DNA of 64,000 nucleotides from Hirundichthys speculiger (taxonomy: Eukaryota; Chordata; Actinopteri; Beloniformes; Exocoetidae): contig JAGFBZ010002264.1 of assembly GCA_018398805.1 (NCBI GenBank), positions 112,226 to 176,225 of the forward strand, read 5' to 3'. The position numbers and the translations under genes are program-made. Positions 47,682-58,400 of this stretch are shown one piece after another. Position 1 is the stretch's first letter. Each line of letters begins with the position of its first letter. The notes under the pieces were generated by a model that was not told the origin of the DNA, searched no databases, and saw nothing but the letters and a program-made list of their open reading frames with translations.

Positions 47682-47699
47682 TGGGATATTCCTCGAATG

Positions 47700-47930
47700 A
47701 GAAGATGTCTTCTGTAAAATGCTAGCTTTGATCCGTTAGGCAGCTTATCTAAACAGATTAGTGAAGGTCGTAGACTTATCCAACTTCAAAGGAATAAATT
47801 TAATCATGCGTAGACGCTGACGTCATACAAGTTCCAGCATGGCAACTGTTGCTAGGTGTGGTCAATACGCGCATGCGCGATTCGAATCCAGCAATGACCG
47901 TTAACTGACTGGCTCCCGCTGACGTCATTA
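47700..47930 (-). promoter_or_regulatory. Candidate promoter of the repeat-protein gene: two CRE sites and an NRF1 site
   Basis: Upstream of the ATG at 47681 lie two full palindromic CRE sites TGACGTCA (47818-47825 and 47920-47927) and a palindromic NRF1-type GCGCATGCGC (47869-47878), all within 110 bp. Between them are GGCAAC and GTTGCT, which look like RFX half-sites but in outward orientation. This combination is common in promoters active in male germ cells; that expression pattern is inference only. Confidence 0.55.
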
Positions 47931-47935
47931 AAAAA

Positions 47936-48059
47936 AAGGGGGGGGGGGCTGCGAGGAAACACCGGCCGCTCTCGGGACGTACCATTTATGTACAACAGAG
48001 GGGGGGGGGTTTCTTACAATGGAACATTCCACTACCGAACAGAGCTTCTCGATAAAGTT
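47936..48059. other. Unassigned sequence with two poly-G runs
   Basis: G-runs at 47938-47948 and 48001-48010 flank a short unique stretch between the repeat-protein promoter and the next transposon. No gene seen. Confidence 0.5.
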
Positions 48060-48415
48060 GTCTAGCGTTGAATAAAACTTTATTTTCTTACCGAAAGTTG
48101 TCTTCTTCTACCAGTTCAGTTGATACATAGGCTACACGATGTAAACAACAATAAATCCACGTCGTTATTTTCTTTGTGGATACAGATGCTATTGGTAGCA
48201 ACTGCTAACGCTAATAGCCTACACCAGACAGGACGTGTCGTAAATATGCTCTCTCATCCAGCGTTGTCATGGTAGCGATCCGTTGTGCTTTACAGCTGCC
48301 GGGCAAACCGCTAATAACACGGTTATTTCACAAACACGTCACTTTAATTAATAATCATTTAACTGCCATTGGCTGCCACCGCCAATATCTTTACCTCTGA
48401 GTAAAACGCGGACCC
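48060..48415. mobile_element. hAT-like repeat with GGGTCGGGT-rich ends, copy 2 (reverse)
   Basis: Reverse complement of 6700-7075, sharing the CCACGTCGTTATTTTCTTTG and CCGGGCAAACCGCTAATAAC blocks. The GGGTC-rich termini of copy 1 are missing here. Confidence 0.75.
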
Positions 48416-48479
48416 AAATCTTGTCTTTTTTCTAAAAGTTTTTCTAACACAGCGAATATACTTGTTTTATGTAAGTATT

Positions 48480-48800
48480 GAAAAATATAAATAAACTGTT
48501 AAAAAAAAAAAAAGTAATTGTTTTTCTTGACAGTTTTTTACAAAAAGCTCATTTTCTCCACTGATGGACATTTTTGGTGAAACTTACCCATGTCCTACTG
48601 CTGATTACTAAAGAAAGGAAAAAGGTAGAAACTTTTTTTCTTTGATGAAAGAAGAGAGTCTACTCTTTATTGTGGCAGTTTCAGTGTTCACAGTCATAGA
48701 ACACATTATTCTGTGGCTTTTGTTAAAATCAGTGAAAATGCTCTAAAGCAGTGGCTCTCTGCTCTGCAGCTGTCTGGCAGCCAATGACTTCATGGATTTA
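48480..48800. mobile_element. Fragment related to the TTAA element (reverse)
   Basis: Read in reverse, the CTGTCTGGCAG, ATTTTCACTGATTTTA and CATCAAAGAAAAAAAGTTT words match 36310-36680 of the TTAA-flanked element. The terminus is degraded. Confidence 0.55.
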
Positions 48801-49299
48801 CTTTTTATTTCAAATCACCTTTTACATGTTAAAGATATAAAATACTGTACATCTTGAAGACCTCAGATAAGGTCGTTAACGAGTCTGCTCAGATGTGCTC
48901 GAGCCTTGGCTCTAAAATGTTGCAGTTCCTCTACTGGCCACGAGGTGGCGACTCCAAAACAGCAAATCTCCACCGACTCCCATGTTAAAATGTCAATACA
49001 AGAAAATAACGATTTACACCCTGCTGGAAAAAAGCTGTTGATCTCTATAGTTAGAATTTACATCCATGATACATGTACAGTGGTGATTTTATTTTATTTT
49101 TGTGAATCACACTGGTAAAACAGATGCATTTGTAATCGAGGTCATCATCTTGATTGACAGCTGTCATCACTCATCACTACATTCTGAGTTGAGTTGTGAG
49201 CAAAACTTCAGGGCTGTGAATGAAAACCTAACAGAGCAATATCCTTCATATTTAAAAGAGAACTTATATTGATTATAATACTAACTCTGGATTAAAATG
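48801..49299. other. Intergenic sequence, no feature recognised
   Basis: Nothing coding or structured was found on either strand. Confidence 0.5.
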
Positions 49300-50040
49300 C
49301 AGGGTTCTTGCACCATTTTAGAAGTCAAATTTAATGCTTTTTAAGACCTTTTTAAGACCTCAACAAATGTAATTTAAGACCCAAAAATGTCAAAACAATT
49401 TCCGTAGTAAAATACTCGATTTATTTAATTGTTAATATGATTAAAGTTCACAGGCATTTTCTTTCTTTTTTTCTATTTTTGTTCCATTGTGATGCTGAAC
49501 AAAGTCAACATAACATACACAAGTTGCACATTGCATGTTAAATAGCACACTGCATTGCATGTAAGAACTACTGCATTGAATGCAGGACTGCATTGCATGT
49601 AGGAACACAATAATAAAACAATAACACTTAAAGCAGTCTCTCATAGCTCAGCAGGGGCCATGTGTTAATCCTGCAAAACAACTTTTTTTTCCCCCAAATA
49701 GGAGACAGAATACTTCAAACAGAGCAGTCTCCATTATAAGTAAGTCATCAAAACAGACTGGACCAAAGCAAAAGGTTGAAAAATAATGTGATTGAAAAAC
49801 AACACAAATGTTAACACTCGGTCCATCCATCCAGGGAGAGCATGTTGTTCGGACTCAGCTCCTTTGTCATTTCCTGAACATACAACATGGAAAAAAAAGG
49901 AAATTATAAATTCAATGTGCAAAGCAATAATTATTGTAATTATGATTAAAATATCCCTCCTCCTCCTACTACAACTAATAATGGTTGTACTTATAATGGA
50001 GACAGAGATTGAAAAAAACATCCATCAAAACCCCTGACAA

Positions 50041-50160
50041 GATATCTCTCTCTATATATACACGTGTGTATAATATACACACACAAGACTATACACACAC
50101 ACACACATATTATATGTATATGTATACACATGGTGTGTGTGTATGAGAGTGTTTGTGTGT
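50041..50160. repeat. CA/TA microsatellite cluster
   Basis: Mixed TATATA, ACACAC and GTGTGT runs within the hAT element. Confidence 0.9.
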
Positions 50161-50436
50161 TCTACAAATTTAATGGTAAATTTTGCAAATTAGAATAAAT
50201 TTTTTTTTTTGTTTAGTTACTAGTAAAATCATAGCTTGTTTCTGCATCTCTTGTTACCGTGAGTGAATGTTTACTGTTGCTATGGCAACGGGTGACAGTC
50301 GACGTAGCAGCTCTTACCTGCCCTGTCATCCAGTCAACAACCCATAAAATCACAAATTTAGACAAAACCCTACACACCAAACACACCCTAAACTCTGACA
50401 ATCTGAAAGGTAACATGTGTTGTTACCTCAAAGTTA

Positions 50437-51190
50437 TCAAAGACTGTGAGCTGAATAGAAGTATGCGATTTCACACATAATGTTACTTACACGGAAATGA
50501 GCCAACATGTCCTCGGCTCTGGAGTGACCCATTAACTCCGACCCATAGTAGCGGGAGATGACGTGCTGTGTTCCGGTCTCATCTGTACCCCAGAACCGCA
50601 AATGAAGGTCCATCTGTTTAGTTATTGTAGTTTTGTTCATGCTCTCATCAAGCATGACAACGTAGGTCTTCTCGCTGATGCTGCGCGATAGCTCCTTCTT
50701 GATGAATGAAGCGAGACCATATTTGGCGATGTATGCCGTTTTCAGTGTTGCCAGATTGGGCGGTTTTCCGCCCAATCTGGCAACACTGGCCGTTTTATTT
50801 TCACCACAGGTGAATGACTTGGCTATCTGGGAGGGGGACATCGCCACTTACGTCTTCGTTTGATTTAAATGAATTGTGCCTCACAACAGTATAGAGAACC
50901 CACAGTAGCTCTGCCTTTTGGGTCTCCGGTGGTGAAACGAAGCTTGTCATAGCCGACTGAGAAGTGACGCCTGAACTAACGTTAGGCTGCGCTGCTGGAA
51001 GCAAAGCAGCAGGAATTAGCCTGGTCCCGCTAGCTGCTAACACATACCGCTGCCGTTCTTCTTCTCTCATGTGCGACTCGACGGCTTTGAGCCCCATGGT
51101 CCCTAATGAAAATGTCTTTTTGCAGAATTTGCACATGGCGTTGTTGTTTTCAGCAGGAGCCAACCACCTGTTGAATAAATCGTCTTCCAT
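50437..51190 (-). pseudogene. hAT transposase fragments with BED-type finger
   Basis: Frame 51190-50801 starts MEDDLFNRWLAPAENNNAMC and has CKFCKKTFSLGTMGLKAVESH, a C2H2/BED-like finger. A second frame, 50847-50437, reads FTCGENKTA, then an 18-residue insert, then YIAKYGLASFIKKELS and VVMLDESMNKTTITKQMDLH. The first and second frames are offset and the C-terminal catalytic and dimerisation part is absent, so it is dead. Confidence 0.75.
50743..50788. mobile_element. 46-bp hairpin mini-transposon with 8-bp target duplication
   Basis: Two perfect 21-bp inverted arms (from CAGTGTTGCCAGATTGGGC to its inverse) surround a TTTT loop, and nothing else. GCCGTTTT stands directly before (50735-50742) and directly after (50789-50796). 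It looks like two terminal inverted repeats fused with all internal sequence lost. Insert plus duplication is 54 bp, so the hAT transposase frame it sits in stays open. Confidence 0.85.
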
Positions 51191-51837
51191 TCATTTTCAT
51201 TACATTTACACCTCCCATCTTCTTTGCATCTTTCCACTCTCCTCGATAACCACGAAATGCGCCGAACGTCGCATAGTGTTTTCCCATTGGCATTAAAAGT
51301 ACCGTCTGGAAATTTAATACCGACAACAAATTTACCATAAATTTAAGACAATTTAAGACCTTAATTACGCAGATTTTAATTTAAGACTTTTTAAGGACCC
51401 GCGGGAACCCTGTAAAATGACAAATGCGACTGGCGAGCAACATTGTTGGTGCAGTTGAACACACAACAGTTCTTCACCATCTTTCGTAAACTGCACGAAA
51501 TCAGACAGAAAAGGCACAAAATGCAAAATGCATCGGCTCCGCTAGCAACAGTGAGCGATTGTTTGCCCCGTCGGCCTGGTCGCTATGGCCCGCGGATGCC
51601 AGTGGCCCGGATGTTCGTGGTCAAGAATTGTCAAAACGTACGAACGTCAGTCCTCCATTTTCTGACTGCTCGTGAGAACCAGTGTAAGCTAACGTAACAT
51701 TCACACCAGTTTAAGATAGCATTCACATATTGACATTTTACACTGCAATGCAAAGACATAGATAGATGATAACATTTGTCTGAGACACACATTTATTAAT
51801 ATAAATATAATTCGGAACTCCGAAAGTGAGACAGTAA

Positions 51838-52290
51838 CTAGAAAAATTGCATTTCCTTCGAAAATGCAGGTGTGAATGCATTAAGCTGAATTTTGACCTG
51901 AACTCTGCTGAAAAGTAAAAAATACATTTGAAGAGCATGAATTTTATAAAGAAAATGCAGGTGTACCCTCGGTGAAAGTATGCTGAAGTAGTAAGGTTTG
52001 AAAAAGCACAAAGTTTTAACAAGATTTGAAGAGCTCCCCATTCATTTTCAATGGCACAAAAAAAGTTTTAAAAGTTAAATATTTTAAAAAGTATAAATGT
52101 TTGAAACACCAAAAGTCATAGCAGGAATGTCCTGAACAAGCTGAACATTTTGAAAGTTGAATGGTTGAAATCTGTGAAAGTATGAAGGACTAGTTAATCG
52201 GCGAAAAACGGCGGAAGAAGATATAATAATAAAGAGAAACAGGAAAACAATAGGTGTGAATGCCTTAATGCATTCACACCAATAATGATA
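51838..52290. mobile_element. High-copy GGTGTGAATGCATTAA repeat, uninterrupted copy
   Basis: Matches 36256-36300 plus 38351-38420 without the TTAA insertion. The right end carries a hairpin, GGTGTGAATGC...GCATTCACACC (52252-52280). Superfamily not determined. Confidence 0.7.
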
Positions 52291-52357
52291 AAAATGTCTT
52301 TCTTAGCAAAAATACCTCTGACTGTTTCAGAATAAAAGAAGCATTTAATTCCCCACA

Positions 52358-52363
52358 TTTATT
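52358..52363 (-). terminator. tsen54: Polyadenylation signal AATAAA of tsen54
   Basis: On the minus strand AATAAA follows the tsen54 stop (52415-52413) by about 50 nt. Confidence 0.7.
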
Positions 52364-52412
52364 CCCAGAGACGTGATCAACGTGTCCAACGCGGGTCCTG
52401 GACGGCCGTCCC

Positions 52413-55400
52413 TCAGGGGTACACGTCCACGGGCAGCTGGAAGTCTTTGAAGGTGTAGAAGGAAATGTCTCCGTGGTCCACGACGGCGAAGACCACGGGA
52501 CGTCTCCGCTCTGGAGGGCCAGCAGCTTGAAGACTCGCAGGTCGGGGACGGGGCCGTCAAAACTGAGACGCAGCAGGACACACGTTAGTGTTTCAAACCG
52601 ATGAAAACAGCGAGAAGAAACAGGCCCGGCTCATTTTCCTGTCACGTTTCTTTAACGATGAAAACGCTAATTAATTCATCAGAACGAGGACAAAAGGGGG
52701 ACAGAAGGCCTGTTCATTAAAAACCCGTTCGGTCTCTGCAAGCTGATCCCGAGCAAACACTCACCTGCACACGCACAGGCGGGAGTGCGGTCGGCCGGGG
52801 CTGCTCTTCTTGAAGTCCGCCGCCGAGTCGGGCAGGTAAACATTGAAACGGATCCTCCACTCGTCCGAAGCTTTTAGCCTGAGAGGGACAAAAGACGGCA
52901 GATTCACTCTCCGTGAAAGGACGACAATCAATCACCGCCGGTGCGGCTAAAGCGCCGCAGCCGAGCGGGACTCGCACCCGAGACTCGGAGGTGGCGCCCT
53001 CGTGTTTGTTATCAGCTACCGGACGTGAGCCGGCGCGGCGTCTTTTCTTCTTCTGCTGTTCTGTTTCAGACTCGCTGGTCTGTTCGGGATCATCGTCCTG
53101 CTGCGTGTCGGCCAGATGTCCTCACATCTGGATCTGGGAGACTGCAGGACACCAAAGCTGCCTGTGGCCGCGAAACAATCACCCATTTACCGTATTGGCC
53201 CGAATATAGGACGATATTTTATTCTAGAAGAAAATAGGGCTCGTCTTATAATCGAGGACCTGACTTTTCTATTGTAATTACACATCTGCGCCACTAGATG
53301 GAGCCCCCACCTAGGTAACCAGTGAGACCAGCAGCCAACTCCAGCAGAGGGATTTGAAAGTTGTTGGAGTCCAGAATTAGTGTTTTACAGACTGAATTAT
53401 TTATGATGTTCTTGACTAAAATTCGACTTCAATAGTTCTGCAGTTATTAAACTACATGATTGTAGCTTATTCAGTCATAGTCTCAGATTGGAAGAGAACA
53501 CAGTTTATTAAATAGTACCATACCTTGATCTTAAATAACATAGAAATCTGACACGCAAGTATGGAACCATACTTCCGAAAAAAGATAAGATCATTAAAAT
53601 GTTTAACAATACAGTAGAATGTTATCTCTGTGGGGAGTTTTTTCTATAGTAATTGTACAATAAAAAAATGTGTTTTATGAATAACCTTATCGCCTTCATC
53701 ATATTTTTATTTTCCCAAAAATGATATTTGAAAAATAGGGGTGGTCTTATAATCAGAGTCGCCCTATATTCGGGCCAGTACGGTCAGTCTCATCTGCTGA
53801 AAGGACGCTGGTCCAGATGTTTTGTGGCTCGTCCAGATGCACCTCTACAAACCCATGAGGAAAGAAGAAGCTTTCTCTGATCTCACAATCCTGAACCTCG
53901 TGACCCAACACACTAACGGAGCCCTACTCTGGCTCGTCTGAGCGTCGCCTCGAGCTCCCTGGTGGCTCAGCAGCTGTACGGGAGGTCCCGGGTTCGAATC
54001 CCGGCTGCGTCAAACTAGAACGGATCTCGAACTGGCTGCAGCCGACGTGGAAGTTAATCTGAGCGTCGTACGACGTGATCTCGGGGTGAACGTCAATAAC
54101 CATCACCTCTGTGCAGTTTTCTTCACCTCGTCTTAGTTTTTACCCACAAAACAGATGAACCAGAACTGTCGTCCTCACAGGACTGCAGGTGACAGGCCTG
54201 TTATTTCTGGGAGCTCTGCTACTTCAGGATCCCGGCTGAACGTCCGACCGCCGGGCTTCATGTTCATGTTGCTCCAACTCATGTTTCCACAACGAGAAAC
54301 AGGCAGAAACACCCCCCCAGCTCTCCTCTGATGAATTAAATCACGTAAAAGCATTTAAATCAGTACCTGGACGCTCCGTCGAGGAAACTCGTGGATTTAA
54401 TCACGCTGATTTTATCCAACAGCTCCGCTGGAATGAAACACAGACAATCACCGTTTGGTTTGGAAAACCCAGACAAGACGACGCCGCCGCCGCCGCCGCC
54501 GACTCACCCGTGGGGATGGGTTTTGTCGGGTCGTGTAGAGGTTTAACCTCTCTGTTCCACAGGTGAACCGGTCGGCCTCGACGCCTCGCCTGCCGCCTCG
54601 TCATGAGCTCCTGGTACTCCGCCCAGCTGCTGCAGCGCCGAACCTTCAAAGGAAAAGAACAGGAACCAAGAATATGTTTTCAAAAGGTCTAGGGCAAATT
54701 ATCGCGTTATTATCGCGTTAACGCATTAATTTATTAACGCCGACATTTATTTTATCCCGCGTTAACGCATGTTGCTCACATGCTTTTGTTTTGAAAAGTC
54801 TGTTACTGGCTGCTGCCGAATGGAAGATAATAAAGATGCAGCAAAGCTTAAACATGGAGAACGGTAAAAATCAGTGAACTTTACAGTTCAGGTAGCAACT
54901 CAGGTAGAAATATTAACAATTCTGTCTAAAAAATAAAATTCTGCAACAAAACTTTTGCGTCATTCCTCCATGTTCCATCAGATCTGCTCCATGTGTTCAC
55001 TGTCCTGCTGTTCTCTAGCTGGTTACTGCAGTGCGGCTCCATCTAGTGGCACAGATGTGTAATGACAACAGAAAGTCTGTTCCTTGATTATAAAACAAAG
55101 CCATTTCTGGGTCACGTAAACCAGACAATAAAATATTAAAAACAAATTCTGTCCCGTGGCCTGTTTGCTAAAATTGAAATATAAAAAAACAGGCTTTTTT
55201 TGGTTTGTTTTTTTGTGTTAGATTATAAAATGGGAAAAAAAAAGTCACTTTTTAATTTTTTTGATTGACAATCAAAAATGGAAAAAAACAAATGATTTTA
55301 CTTTAATATGGACATTTTCATTTTAAAGTTCTCCCAGACGGAGGATTCAACAGAAACAAGGTTATTTGTAACAACTGACAAGTTGAACTCCCCGTTAAAA

Positions 55401-58400
55401 GTTTCTGCTGTTACCTCAGAAATGACCTGTTTTAATGTTCTGATTGTGGCCTCTAGATTGTTACGATTTTATTGGTAGACTTTTTATTTTTCATTAAAAA
55501 AAAAGGATGACATTAATGCCCTGGCAGTGGCAATAAGCTTTATTTTATTAAGACATTTTTTTAAGATGAGATTTACACTAAATATGTGTTATTGACAAGT
55601 ACTGATGTTAAAAGTGTTTGAACAACTAATGTTATGACACTTTAGTTCATATGGCAGCAGAACATTTTAATAAAAGTGACCTTTACACAACTTTTGAATT
55701 CATTATTTGATTTTGCGAATACAATGCGATTAATCGTGATTAATCAGGGAAATCATGCGATTAATCGCGATTAAAAGTTTAATCGTTGTCCAGCCCTAAA
55801 AAAGACCAAAAAGATTAGGGATTCTGGATTAGAAATAAATAGATATCATCTTTTTCTTTCCAACGGGCCGTTTTCGGCACAAACCTCTTTGTTGGCGCGC
55901 CACAGCTTCCTGTCCTTCTCCTCCTCCCTCCTCTGCTCTTTCGCAGACGTCTTCACCTTCCGCAGGTTGATTTTCTTCAGCCAGGTGGCGACGTCGCAGC
56001 GCCCCACGCTCAGGTTCCCGGGCAGCAGCGAGGGCTCCGGAGGGGCCAGGCTGCCCCCCCTGGAGCCCAGGTCCGGGAAGAGGATGGTGCCGAAGTCCCA
56101 TCGTGGCGACCGGGAGGAGGATCCCCCTCGTGCTTGTCCGTCCGTGTCCCACGCCGCGTCGCCCGTCACCCACCAGACCCCGCCCCCGTCTTCGCCCGCA
56201 GATCTCCCGGAGGCCGTCCGGGACTCTGGAGGATCTACGGAGGCCTCGTCTTTCAGGGCGCATCTGTCCTCCTCCGTTCTCTCGGTGGTCGACTCTTCTG
56301 GTGCTTCAAGGCGACTACAGAAAGAACAGAAGCCGAGTGGAAGCCCACGAACCCCCCCGCCCTGTTGTTTACACTCGGTGGGCGTCGCCCGTGTGCCGGG
56401 CTTCTCTTTACCTGCACGTCGCTGCGGGCGAAGTGCTGCGTTTCCTCTTCAGCTGCCTCCCTCCTCTGTCACGTAACCGCGGCAGGTTCAGCTGCCGTTC
56501 GTAGGGCGACGGCTCAGAACTGGACAGACCCAAACACTCACCATGGTAACGCCATCCAATAATGTCACTCACTGGACATTCATCTCTCCGGGACTATCAT
56601 CTCTCCGGGACTATCATCTCTACGGGACTAACATCTCTACTGGACTATCATCTCTACTGGACTATCATCTCTACTGGACTATCATCTCTACGGGACTATC
56701 ATCTCTACCGGACTATCATCTCTACCGGACTATCATCTCTACCGGACTATCATCTCTACCGGACTATCATCTCTACGGGACTATCATCTCTACGGGACTA
56801 TCATCTCTACCGGACTATCATCTCTACCGGACTATCATCTCTACTAGACTATCATCTCTACTGGACTATCATCTCTCCGGGACTATCATCTCTACGGGAC
56901 TAACATCTCTACGGGACTATCATCTCTACGGGACTATCATCTCTGCGGGACTTTCATCTCTACCGGACTATCATCTCTACGGGACTATCATCTCTACGGG
57001 ACTATCATCTCTACGGGACTATCATCTCTGCAGGACTTTCATCTCTACCGGACTATCATCTCTACCGGACTATCATCTCTACCGGACTATCATCTCTACG
57101 GGACTATCATCTCTACGGGACTATCATCTCTACCGGACAATCATCTCTACGGGACTATCATCTCTACGGGACTATCATCTCTACGGGACTATCATCTCTA
57201 CCGGACAATCATCTCTACGGGACTATCATCTCTACGGGACTATCATCTCTACCGGACTATCATCTCTACGGGACTATCATCTCTACCGGACTATCATCTC
57301 TACGGGACTATCATCTCTACCGGACTATCATCTCTACGGGACTATCATCTCTACTGGACTATCGTCTCTACGGGACTATCGTCTCTCCGGGACTATCGTC
57401 TCTACGGGACTATCGTCTCTACGGGACTATCGTCTCTCCGGGACTATCGTCTCTACGGGACTATCGTCTCTACTGGACTATCGTCTCTACGGGACTATCG
57501 TCTCTACGGGACTATCGTCTCTACCGGACTATCATCTCTACCGGACTATCATCTCTACGGGACTATCATCTCTCCGGGACTATCATCTCTCCGGGACTAT
57601 CATCTCTCCTGGACTATCATCTCTCCTGGACTATCATCTCTACGGGACTATCGTCTCTACGGGACTATCGTCTCTACTGGACTATCGTCTCTACTGGACT
57701 ATCGTCTCTACGGGACTATCGTCTCTACGGGACTATCGTCTCTACCGGACTATCATCTCTACGGGACTATCATCTCTACGGACTATCATCTCTACGGGAC
57801 TATCATCTCTACGGGACTATCATCTCTACTGGACTATCATCTCTACGGGACTATCATCTCTCCGGGACTATCATCTCTACGGGACTATCATCTCTACGGG
57901 ACTATCGTCTCTACGGGACTATCGTCTCTACTGGACTATCGTCTCTACGGGACTATCGTCTCTACGGGACTATCGTCTCTACGGGACTCTACGGACTATC
58001 ATCTCTACCGGACTATCATCTCTACGGGACTATCATCTCTACGGGACTATCATCTCTACTGGACTATCATCTCTACGGGACTATCATCTCTCCGGGACTA
58101 TCATCTCTCCTGGACTATCATCTCTACGGGACTATCATCTCTACGGGACTATCATCTCTACGGGACTATCATCTCTACGGGACTATCATCTCTACGGGAC
58201 TATCATCTCTACGGGACTATCATCTCTACGGGACTATCATCTCTCCTGGACTATCATCTCTACGGGACTATCATCTCTACGGGACTATCATCTCTACTGG
58301 ACTATCATCCCTACTGGACTATCGTCTCTACGGGACTATCGTCTCTACGGGACTATCGTCTCTACGGGACTATCGTCTCTACGGGACTATCGTCTCTACT

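Larger units (their letters stand above)
49300..51412 (-). mobile_element. hAT transposon with decayed transposase
   Basis: Ends CAGGGTTCTTGCACC and GCGGGAACCCTG are inverted, and TAAAATG directly abuts both ends (49293-49299 and 51413-51419), a 7-bp match fitting a hAT duplication. The subterminal TTTAAGAC/GTCTTAAA words are typical of a widespread fish hAT group. Transposase remains lie on the minus strand. Internal CA/TA microsatellites are at 50050-50160. Confidence 0.85.

Noticed and set aside
53958..54010. Functional tRNA gene in tsen54 intron 9
   Set aside because: A and B boxes are too close and there is no anticodon arm.
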